Source: Branchiostoma floridae (Eukaryota > Chordata > Leptocardii > Amphioxiformes > Branchiostomatidae). Taken from it: DNA of 64,000 bases. The position numbers and the translations under genes were made by a program. Position 1 is the first letter of the stretch. Every line of letters begins with the position of its first letter. The DNA lies in the NCBI RefSeq assembly GCF_000003815.2, contig NC_049980.1, forward strand, positions 16,079,598 through 16,143,597, read 5' to 3'. The notes under the pieces are model-generated. The model saw only the letters and a list, made by a program, of their open reading frames with translations, ran no database searches and had not been told where the DNA came from. Of the stretch, positions 40,434-51,379 are shown in pieces.

Positions 40434-41173
40434 GGCCATGTTGATTTGATTATATGGATGACATCCGCGCTCGCACCAATTTTCGGCCGTTTCCAAAAAA
40501 AAAACGTTTTCGACCACACAATAAATTGTGCAAAGCAGCTGTAAAATGAGCAGAAATATTCCATAGATTGAATAAAAAGTATCAGAAAACAGATAACTAA
40601 TGCCATAGAATGCCAAAATAAATCTAAAGTCAAAGAATAAGATGTGAAAGGACAGAAAGAACAAAATGTATTGTTGGTAGGGGGAGGTACCAGTACAGAA
40701 AATTCAGGTAAAGGTCATGTTCAGGTCCAGAGGATCATTTTCAGGTCCGGACCTGAACCTGGACCTTATTGTCTGTGGAAACTTGAGAACTGGCAATACT
40801 CAAAACAATGGTAATTGGTCAATTTTGCTACAAAGGAATCTGTTCGGTTGATTATCCGACTCCCACTGGCATTTTAAAATCCTATCTCTATGTAATAAAG
40901 GCTAACTGTCTCTGTACCTTTGACTGTAGAAACTTGGTAAAATTGACTATAAACTCTACTTGACTTCGCTCTTGTTGTCTTCTTGGCCCCCAGTAAGACC
41001 CAAAATGCCTGATGACATACTGTAGTGTGTCCATTTCGTAATTGGCAAAACCTGTTCCTCTGATTTTTTTCAGGTCTGTTTTTTTTTTGGCCAAACTTTT
41101 TTTTTATTCGCTCGCTCGCATCAGTTTTGGAGTTCCCAGAGGATGTCATCCATATAATCAAATTAACATGGCC
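40434..41173. mobile_element. Harbinger-like non-autonomous DNA transposon (740 bp)
   Basis: Terminal inverted repeats of about 33 bp with one mismatch: left GGCCATGTTGATTTGATTAT…GGATGACATCC, and its complement at 41141-41173. TTA flanks both ends (40431-40433 and 41174-41176), a TWA-type duplication again pointing to PIF/Harbinger. Inside are A- and T-rich runs and a Ser/Lys-rich open frame of 95 codons (minus strand) without transposase motifs. A perfect 18-bp palindrome lies at 40740-40757. Confidence 0.75.
40740..40757. repeat. perfect 18-bp palindrome
   Basis: TTCAGGTCCGGACCTGAA is its own reverse complement. It sits among further CAGGTC/GACCTG half-sites (about 40706-40770), giving a small cluster inside the 740-bp element. 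Confidence 0.9.
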
Positions 41174-41176
41174 TTA

Positions 41177-44150
41177 TGGAAAATGGTCGTGATGGCTTAT
41201 GGTATTTGTTGGGGTTCTCTCTTCTAAAAGCTAACATAGAAAATGTTGGAATTTTATAAGATACGATTCCTTCCTGTCAGTTATCTTGCCACCTTGACAA
41301 TGAATGCACAAATACACGTTGCCAGTCCCTGTTTTATTGGACAATGTTGGCCGCACAAAACGCTTTCTTGATCCTATGAGTCGTTCTTTATACTAGATGC
41401 CAGTTTGATTTAATAGACGTCCTATCGACCACTAGGAGCGCCTAACGGACAGGACGTGAAGCTAATATCGTTGTTCCTATGAGCTCGGTGGTAAATCTAG
41501 TCAGTTCTGGCTTTATTTCGGTGGTTGGAGAAACTACTAGATAATATATTTTCCTACAGACCACTACACATCAATGGTAAGTGACTTGGGAACGCTTTGA
41601 TATCTGAACATCATTACATTCAAACGACCCAGAAAGCCTTTAGCGTTATGAACTTTGCAAGAGCACAGTTGACACAAGAATATCTAGCCTCCGGCAGACC
41701 AATTTACACCTTTTATAACTTTCTACATCATGCCTTAAGTGCGTTTTTATTGGAGACAGCGGGTGACCTTTTGTATATATCATCGACAAACGAGTTGAGT
41801 TTTTCTATCATATAAATAGGTGGNNNNNNNNNNNNNNNNNNNNNNNNNNNNNNNNNNNNNNNNNNNNNNNNNNNNNNNNNNNNNNNNNNNNNNNNNNNNN
41901 NNNNNNNNNNNNNNNNNNNNNNNGTAGAAGGAGGGTGGATTTCTTACCAGATTTGGTATTTCGTTCATGACAGTGCTCCAATCAATGTTAAGACAATGTT
42001 AGACAACGAAGGCGCAACGGTTATGTATGCCACTTTCAAAGGTAATGCTTTCAGGCTCAGGGATAACTTCTTCTCTTTCAAAAGTAAAAGCCAAACGTGC
42101 AAAGCAAGGCCAACTTCAGATCAAACGATAGGAAAGCAATCATTGCAATGCCACATGTGGTTTTCCCGGGATCTCCGTAGGACGTGCCAAGGATTTGCCT
42201 GCACAAAAGACGAAAATATGTACGTAGGAAGTGTGGCAGTACAGGGGGTCATTGAAGGATGACAAATGAAAACTACCCTGTCCCTAAATAAAGGTTCTAA
42301 ACAGCAAATGGAACTACATGTACTGGAAAGATGAAAGCAGTCCCGGGTTGTTGTGTGGGCAGCTGAGCAGGAAATGTAGGATTGATTGTTGTCCAACGCA
42401 ACTGAAGAGGTTGAAGTCTCAAGAAGGGAGCATTGACGTAAGTGACCGTAGGCAAGGCTGGAATAAAAAGTGTGGACGACCTCTGGTGTGCAAACTGCCA
42501 ACATGGTAAGAAGAAAGCATCTCTGGCCAGTACATGGCATTCCTTAACATGTAATTGTTATTCAAGTAGGATGAATCATGGGGACTAACCCTCACGGTGT
42601 TTTCGACCAGCCTTCCAAATTGCCTCCGTTCATTGCTTTGATGCCATTTTCTTCACCATCTGTCATTTTGTATCCGCTCCAGGTCAGTAAAACTGCGCTA
42701 TATATTATAATCTTTGATTCGTGCGTTCGTGGGATCTCAAAATTTATTACCGATGGATCCGGAAGCCATGCGGATTTTGCGTGATAAAACCCTGAGAACT
42801 GCTGTCACAAAGAAACATCTCTGCCTTTAGATCTAAATGCTACAACATAAACAATCCTCGCCGGCGAGAAGAGCTGCTTGCTACCAAAGCACCCGATAGC
42901 TTGACCGATATGGGAGTCAAATACCCGGAAAGATACTGTACCTGATATTTTCTCTTTTATCCACATAGCTAAAGGACACTCGTAGGAAGGATTTTGGGTA
43001 TGATCAATCAAACGTAATAGATAGATATGGGAGAACTTTTGTCAATAATTAATTTTTTAAGTCAGATATATACAATGGCGTTTGAAAACCAGGCAAACTA
43101 CAACAAATCAAAAACGAATTTTAAGGAGTTAAACAAACTGTGTCCCTGTTATTTGCGAGCGTCTAGATTTTTGGATTTAGAAAAGAAATGCCCAGGACTG
43201 TCTCAACTAGTCTGTATTATGTATATTGTACCGCTCGTGAGACACTTCTGACAATATCAAGCCAATGCTTTGTGATCTGCCCTAAAGGAAGACATATCGT
43301 GTAATCTTCAAGCTGGGCTTAGGATTGCAACATAACAAATTCAAGAATTTCCCAGAGGAAAGGAACACAAGCTTCTTTTGCTCATGTACACATGGCACTG
43401 ACATTTAGAGTGCTTCCAATCCTTAGATATTGCTCAGAGGTCCTTTCTAATCAGTGTCATTCTTGTTGGCGACAATGATCATTCCTCATGCCTCACGTTG
43501 CCTCACCAAGGGTACCTGTTCCGTAATGCCTCTTCACTAGTCTGCGGCGAGAAGTGAGTTAGAATAATGTGCTATCATGCATGGCTGCTTTGCTTCTCAC
43601 TAAGGCAACGTTAATTCCATCCTCTTGGAATTCCTAAACCAATGGGAGCGTGCGAAAAAGTATACGGTCGGAAAAAAAGGTGCATCCATTACGAAGTGCT
43701 GAGGAAGATTGAACAAATGACTAAACATAGTTTGATATACTACAACATTATTCGATTGGCACTCTACGACATTGATATCCGTTTTCCGATTTGGGGCAAT
43801 CCACGGCAAATATTGGCTCATTTTGGAGCTATTTGGCACGATTCACGCAGATTTAGAGCAAATGACTTAAGCTTGAACATTTACATGATTTATGCATGGT
43901 GCTGTTCATCTTTTACTAACTTACACATGTCACAAGTATAAAATTCCCAACATTTATCATCAAGCGTTTTGTAATGTTTGCAAAAACTATGCAAATCACT
44001 TCCTCATTTGTATACTTGATATCTGTTTATGTTCCACCTATCATCAATTACATGTGCTACATTTATTGAAGTCCAGTTATGGAAAACAATGATGCTATAC
44101 AAATTCCTAATTAATTTTACTTAAAATTAAACTTAATTCCGCACTTGCTT
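41177..44150. other. non-coding stretch with one gap
   Basis: No supportable gene. Two ATG|GTAAG donor-like sites occur (41574-41581 and near 42510). A 139-codon minus frame at 42540-42121 is Cys/Ser-rich with no domain. Confidence 0.35.
41824..41923. other. assembly gap (100 N)
   Basis: Exactly 100 N, conventional for unknown gap length. Confidence 0.99.
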
Positions 44151-44189
44151 AACATGTATATCATTATAAACATCTTTGCCTAAGCTTTC

Positions 44190-44690
44190 CAAAATTAAAC
44201 GTTAGGGGCTCAAACCTGCACCACCTTGTCCTGACGTCGAAAGCTATCTGTCACCCAAATGCCATGTCCGGGACAGTAGATACATGTTCTTTGAAAAAAA
44301 AAAGACAGAATACACAAGTATCCTCTTTAATCATGCAAATGCATATATACATCTTTGCCAAAGATATCTGCATACTAAATATCATGAAGATCCGTCGTTC
44401 CTATGTTCCTCTATGCTCCTTGGAAGATTTTGACAAAAGTGCTCTTGCAGTTCCAGGGCAAAACATACATCACTTCTTCCATAAATCACAAGCTATCTGC
44501 CACCAAAAAATCAAGACCATAGCATGTCCAGGTCAAAAGATACCCCCAAAAAATGGAAGCTCTGCTGCAGTACCAAGGTCATATACTAGGGACCCAAAAT
44601 CGATCTTGACCTTTGTCTTTCCAACACCTACCCACATAACAAATATCACCGTAATCTATCAAGTGGTTTTTGACTAATGCACACCCCAAG
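44190..44690 (+). repeat. degenerate interspersed repeat with internal sub-repeats
   Basis: Phrases recur within the segment: AAAGCTATCTGTCACCCAAA at about 44240 and CAAGCTATCTGCCACCAAAA at about 44491, each followed by a CATGTCCxGG stretch. The part at 44549-44576 (AAAAATGGAAGCTCTGCTGC then AGTACC) resembles the minus strand of the tandem units at 58391-59567. I believe this is a member of a widespread invertebrate repeat, but that is from memory. The 137-codon open frame across it is likely a by-product. Confidence 0.5.
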
Positions 44691-44699
44691 CAATATCTC

Positions 44700-47600
44700 A
44701 TTAAGGAAATTAATGTTCGCGTGGATACCTTTCAATAAAATATACGGATAGCTTGTGATCTTTTTCATTTCTTTGGTTATGGCTTTACATTGACTTCATT
44801 CACATTCGGATCCAGGAATTATCTCAATGATTGCTTGATGCAGTAGTGGTTCTACTTTTATGTTGTTCTGTATTGTTATTCGTTGTGCTGAGGTTGACAA
44901 TTTATGAGATTTCCTAACCCTGCAAATTAGTTTGCTGCTAACATGTCCGACAATCCTTTTCAATTAACCTATGTAGTGGGGTACGGACTGCCGCCTGTGT
45001 ATGGGTGCCTAGAATTGCCTTTACTGGTATCCTAAATAAGCTATTTACAACGGCTATTCTTCTCGTGGCCATGGCCACTGCATTACAAAAATACAATAAG
45101 AAACAGGGTGACTACAAAGCAACAATCATACCTGAGATAAACTACATAACGTAACATAGCCAGCACTATATATATATTAACGTTTCATAGCCTGAAATAT
45201 AGATGTGATAACATTCTCTGTATATCTCTAAGATTTTCTCTCATCAAATCATACTTATATGTTTGGCGGCACTGAATTTCAAAAATAGATGTACAAAATG
45301 TACAATATACTATAACCCCTTTTAGAATAATTCAATTGTTATGATTTGGTCCGTAGGACAGTTCCAGAAGGAGTGGCAGTAAAGTATTGTAAGGTCCATT
45401 TAGCTTTTATGTGCGCTCATCAGGCCATCCTTGACCCATGAGACATGGCTGACGTGAACGGGGTGTAATATCTTAAACCAAGTTGTAAAATAATAGTGAA
45501 GCAGATGTTTCTATAGTTTACAGTTGACTTCTTTCATCATGATTGAACTTTAAGCTGTAAAGTTATTTTGTGCATTGGACACTTACAGACCGAACGTTTC
45601 GTCCATTAGTGGACTTAATTAGTCCTCGAAGCCCGAGCAAGCGCTATCGGAGCGATGGTCACCACAGTATCTAGAAGGAAGACGCCATTCCCATTCAATC
45701 CATACCAGAATTGGAAAGAACTCTAATCTCAGAGAGCTCCACTCTTGTGAAAATAAAATCAGGGCGACAGACGAGTCAATAGACGTACAGTGTAGTAAGC
45801 CTTCAGTGGTAAGCCAAGTCCGCATAAAACTTAATTAAAACCGTCAGAAGAATCATTATCGTCTTTCCCAGCCTAGTCTGCAAATGGAACATTGGCCCTG
45901 CTGTGTTTCAGAGTAATCATAAGCATGTGTTCACTAAAAAAATCACTTTTTCGCGTTAAAATCTGCAATCGTCAGTACGAATGAACTATATTGTAGTACA
46001 GCTAGTATATTGAATGAGTCGGTATTGTGTGAAAACAATCTTTATAGTCTGCTAAACAGTTCAGTGCACATGGCGACATCAATTGACATTTTTTTTTTTT
46101 CATCAGGATTTCTTTAGGCCCCAATTCAACTAGAACGGCGTGAATTTATCTAATGCATTTTTTAATTTGGCTGTTAATTAGATTGGTAATGTATACTGAT
46201 TTAACCATGAATGATTAGCAGACAAGTCTCGTGCAACCATTTAGGCATCCAACCAGACCAACAAAACCGTCAGAAAATTCGTCATGAAAGAACACGACAA
46301 AACTGAATGAGACTTATTGATGCCTATGTCGTGGTAATAGGCTGAATATAAGGCAGTCAGACAGCATAAATCTTTACTTACATGTATGTCGTCAGAACCA
46401 GTATCGTAACATTTTCTTGAGCAGTAAAAGTATATTTTCTTAACCATTTCCACAGCAGGTAATTTCACGCATCAAAGGTTTAACTTTCACGGCGTCCCTC
46501 TTAAATTCCAAGGTCTCTGATGGCGTTTACTTCACATGATGTATTGAAATATGGATTGGGGGCGTCACAAGCACGAAATCGCAGGATTCAGGCATTCCAA
46601 CTCAAGACCACTGCTGTGCTGCAAAATTGATTTACTACATCCTGTACCCTTGCTGAGGATGGATATTTATGCTGTCTCCGTCAAAGCCCGGTGGTAATTA
46701 CGTAGGAATGACAGTTTGTCAAAATGACCTAGAACTTATCTTTTCATAATACATGGAGTTAATGTTTTCATTATATGCGCATAAGACGTCAAATACCAAG
46801 CATCCATCACATGACTGGCTCATTTGTACGCTTCTTCATTCACTTAGTTAAACGAACACATAAACTTTACCCTTTTACGTGTTATTTTAGTTAAAGTACA
46901 GTGATATTAATGTGGTAGCATTATCACTGGAACCCGCCAAAGTTGCAATCTAAACGTAAGTTGATTGAAAAATAGACTTAAAAACCGTAGCAATACCGGA
47001 ACAGGCAAGTCAAACAATGTATCATCTTATGACTGATTATCATGGCTTAACTTTCGTAAAGGCACCGAGCTTTCGTCAAATATGTACTTTGTTTTGCCGT
47101 CCACCCAGGAACCTTAAATTTGCATTCATAGAAGACGTCGGTATAAAAGAACACTTATCCGGTGCTTCAAATCAAGGCGAAGTGCTTCAGAAAAGCAGTC
47201 AAAATGCCCGATGAGACGTTAATGCTTTGTACGTGTCTGCACATCTGGGACAAGTATGGGAGGTTCTTCACATCACGAGGATGAACAATGATGGCGCGAA
47301 CTGGTATTAAGAGAACATCATCCGGTGTGACATTTGAATCAGCTGCTAAGTGGCTGTGAATGCTGACGTGTGTGTGTCGAAGATTGATCGGCCTGTACAT
47401 GATGACCGTGGCATTTCCCGCCCAGTCAACGAGTCGCATTTCGGAAAATACTTCGGACCTTCTATGACATTCAACGACCAGCATGGAGGACAGGTGGCAC
47501 TGAGACTGTCTGTGGAAACCTCATTTCGTTTTATTGTTCACTGTGTACTCGCATGGAATATATTGCATCCAAGGAACGCATCAACCACTAGGGAGACATG

Positions 47601-50051
47601 AAAGATATTGCCAAATAGGCATGCAGACAAGAGATAGCAGAAAGTGTTACTGATGTGGAACTTCTACAATCTCATGAATTACAACTTCCAGAAAAATTGC
47701 TGCGGTATGGAGTAAACTGGCTGACGGAATGAGTTTCCAGACTTCGTAGTCTGAGGACTCTTTACTTTAAACCGTTGTATTTTCGAAATCAAAGAAGACT
47801 CAAGGCTGACGTTCAACCCCCTTTGCGAGCGTCTAGAACTTTGTAGCCCGAGGAAGAGACGTTTACCTTGTTTCTGGGGAACATACTTTAGGTACAAAGT
47901 TATTACCCCATTCCAGACAGTAAAGGTAGATTATGGACGTCATAAGGCATTGCCGCCCTACTGATGGACGCAGATGATGTTTTTCAATTCCATCCACTGG
48001 CCAGTCGAGACGACCAGATCTACGTTATTATGGATACCAATCATTCGGTGCTATCTCTCATGTATATGGTTGCATCTCTCTGAAATCGTCTGGTGCAATT
48101 AGAGACCGGGTTTCATCGATGCCGTACCCTGTGCTCACGGCCTTGTTATACTAATATTTGAGAGGTAACTGAGGGCATGACAGAAGGCACCTCAACCGTT
48201 GCATGTTCCAAAAGAGATGCATTGCCGCAAGGAGATCGATACGGTTACCGAACCCGGACAAGTAACGTGATATGGTCTGATCCCTGGTGGGCTGTGCTGA
48301 ATTTGGCATGAAAAGCTGCCAGGAGGTGCAAGTCAAGTAGCAGATAAGACCTCACGGCGAATAAGGCGAACACAGCAGAAAGAAGCGGACCTGGATCCGG
48401 AGATGCTGCCATCTTCATGCTGCATACGCTAACAAGCCGTATGAAATGAATTGCCAGTTCCCATGGTGTTAAGGTAAGCTTCGGACCATTGATACAGTCA
48501 AGACGAACAGCGGCATGAGCAGGCTTTTGATAAAACCTGGAGAATGCCAGGGAAGGTTAGGGCGTGTGTTGTTTGCGCGGTGATCAAATTTTACTGGGTG
48601 CTGTATGACCCCGCGATAACACTCTCCAAAATGATTTGTAATGTAGTGTAACACATCATGGTCCTAACGTTGACAATACTTACATTCTGGGAGAATGCCT
48701 ACTCTCCTATACAAAGAAGTAGATTACGCAATGCTACAATTATAACTTCAGGAATCAAAGCTTGGTTATAATATCAATTCCTCAGGATAAATCGATGAAA
48801 TGGAATCAAAGAAGGTTGGTAATTCCAGTCCTTGTAAGCTGTCTAGAAAGACACGGAGAAGCAAAAAACCTTTATAAATGGAAAATGTTGACATCTTTTT
48901 TTTTTCTTTGTACTCCCTCGAATACCCTTTATAGATCTTAATATAAATCTTATCATTCATTCATTTTCTGCCTGGGATCGCACTACGTGACTAAGTATCG
49001 AGGGTAGTTAGCCGCTGATAGACCTGATACACTTTCCATGAACTTAGCGAAGGGGTTGCAGGTCTATCTCATTTTATATATAATGATCTATAACATGACG
49101 TTCGGTGGCAGGAAGCGGTAACGTAATGAAGGATTAGCAGCTTCAGCAAAGTTGGAAAAGTTTGTTATATATTTGAATTAATAATTCTTTACTTCATTTC
49201 TTTCAACACAAATGTCGTAAGAGTACACGCCGGGTTGTGAGTACCAGTCCCGAGTGAGTGATTATCGCGTTCCTGATTACCGCTGACATGTAGGTACTGG
49301 CTTTTAAGTTAACAATCGGCGCGGTTGAACTGAATTGCGGGGTTTCCTTGTCCCAATTATCTTACTGTACATGCATCACAGACGGATGTGATTCATCATA
49401 GGTTGGAGAATGATGAGAATGGCGATAGAGATTTAGAATGAAGGTAATTTATATCATGAGGCAACAGTACGTGGTCAGCTGCTGTGTGGTGATATAGATA
49501 CGTCCTGACACATATAGATGATAAATGATGATAAATGATTCTATATCAAAGATATAGGGATGAATTTCATGGCAGGAGAGGGATCGATTGTACTTTGCTA
49601 TGGGATATGTTCGAAACCTCCGTTATAAGGAGCTACGTATTCCATTTGCTGTTGATGAATACCAGCAAATAACAAAAATTGCCAGTGTCAAATGTTGCAA
49701 TTTCCAGAAAATACTTTCGTCAAGCACGTATTTGCCTTCATCCACACGCTCTGAGAATGGCTTTTGAGAATTGCTTTTAGCAAAATATTTTCAGGTAATT
49801 ATCTGCTCTGGGTCAAGCCTTGCTCAAAAGCAAGAGCATCAATCTTCCAATGTGACGCTGAAGGCCAGTCGGAAATTACTGGTCCGAAGAAACTTGTGTA
49901 ATTTTCAATAATTTCACCAATCATTCAATTTTCATCTTAAATGTAATGTGGCAGGCAGGTGAAAATAAATACGTAATTGAATTTTGAAACTTTCGAAATG
50001 GTGCGAAAATCATAAAAACCACATAGAATTTGGCTATATGCAGAAGAGAGT
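44700..50051. other. non-coding stretch, no gene firmly seen
   Basis: The only frames of note are an opposed pair at 47167-47484 (minus, 105 codons) and 47350-47601 (plus, 83 codons); see findings. Small ATGATAAATG repeats lie at about 49520-49540. This also flanks the 3' end of the retrotransposon, and I saw no second-type split repeat (B1/B2) here. Confidence 0.4.
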
Positions 50052-50373
50052 TTTTCATTTCATGAAAAGCCCCTTATGCCTACTTCTCCGACCGATATAA
50101 GGACAGGGAGACAAGAATTCAACTGACACACTTGGCATCTTTGGCGGAAAAACAGGTATATTGTCAAGATTGGCATACAGAATGGAAAAAACATAGAATC
50201 ATTACATAAATATGTATCATTCTCAATATTTGGCAACACGCCAAATGGTTACCATGACAACGGTTCCATATATCTCGTGAAAAGGTTTTTCGTATAAAGG
50301 TCACATGCCAATCATACAAGTTTACGAACATTATAAGATTTCCAACATAATTTGAGTACTGGTTTACCACCAC
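50052..50373 (-). repeat. 322-bp direct repeat, 3' copy (A2)
   Basis: Base-by-base reading finds no difference from 56890-57211. It starts TTTTCATTTCATGAAAAG and ends TTTACCACCAC on the plus strand. It does not have TG…CA ends and is not an inverted repeat, so it is not a standard LTR. Confidence 0.92.
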
Positions 50374-50976
50374 TTAAACGTTAAAAACGTTAAAAACAAG
50401 AAATGTTCAATAAACTGAAATGTGGCGAAGGTGAACAAACAAAACGTCTGAGCTAGTTTCTATACAACAGTCTGAAACGACTTTTTAGGTGCGATGCTGA
50501 AATATTGACGTAATGCAAATGTTGCCTAGGATCTGTAGAGTATTGTAGGGTACGTTTAGAGAAAAATACTGGCATATTATGAAAGTAACCTGAGCAGCAT
50601 GGCTGTAACTTAGACTAACAGTGTCGATCGCTTTATTTATAAATCTAACTTCGTATCCTTGAGTATTGTAAACTATCTGTTTTTTCCCTATACAGCGTTA
50701 GCATAAAATTGTTTACCGTAAAGTGACATGGAGTGACACCTGGTAATACATTTGGCTACGGAGGAACGACAGAAAGAAAAGTTTCTATTGAGTTAGCATA
50801 CATTTATGTGCTGTAAGGTAGTATGGAATTACGCAAGGTAATACATTCATAACTGGGAGACTACTCAGGGACTAAGAATCAACAAATCTACTTATTATAA
50901 GAGTATAGCTATGCTATCCAGTTTGGTTTAGAAAACAAACAAACCTGTACTAGTCAGCTGTTATTATCAGAACTAA

Positions 50977-51228
50977 GGTAACTCACCGTATACCGGCATA
51001 AAAGCCGCACTGGCCAGGTGTTCAATACAGGCATGGAGCTAGCTATTGCTATCATAACCTTGAGCAGGGCACCCTAAACGTTGTATTCCAATGTAGCTTG
51101 GTTTAGGATGCAAGCAGGGAACTTACTGTTGTTATCGAACTCTGGGTAACTCACCCTGTTCAAATGTTGTAGTTGATCAGACATATGGGTAACACACCAT
51201 GTATCAAGGCTGTAGGGTAACTCACCCT
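50977..51228 (-). repeat. four GGGTAACTCACCCT-type repeats in the 3' region
   Basis: Quasi-palindromic units occur at 50977-50987 (GGTAACTCACC), 51144-51157 (GGGTAACTCACCCT), 51187-51200 (GGGTAACACACCAT) and 51215-51228 (GGGTAACTCACCCT). They lie between the recombinase stop and the 3' direct repeat. On the sense (minus) strand each complete unit reads AGGGTGAGTTACCC and so contains a GGTGAGT donor-like string. Function unknown. Confidence 0.7.
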
Positions 51229-51379
51229 ATGTAGGGGTTTCAGTCTAAAGTTGATAATTCTTATTGGTGAGGTTGAGTAGGTATCAACCTATTGTGCCGT
51301 TAGCCGATTATACCCGTTTAAGGGTCTATTAGGGATCTTTTTCAGCTGTTCAAGTACGAACCAGGTGCCTTCTATGGAG

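Noticed and set aside
41428-41442. ACCACTAGGAGCGCC, another CTCF-like string
   Set aside because: It has mismatches to the core and no visible repeat context, so it was left out of the family argument.
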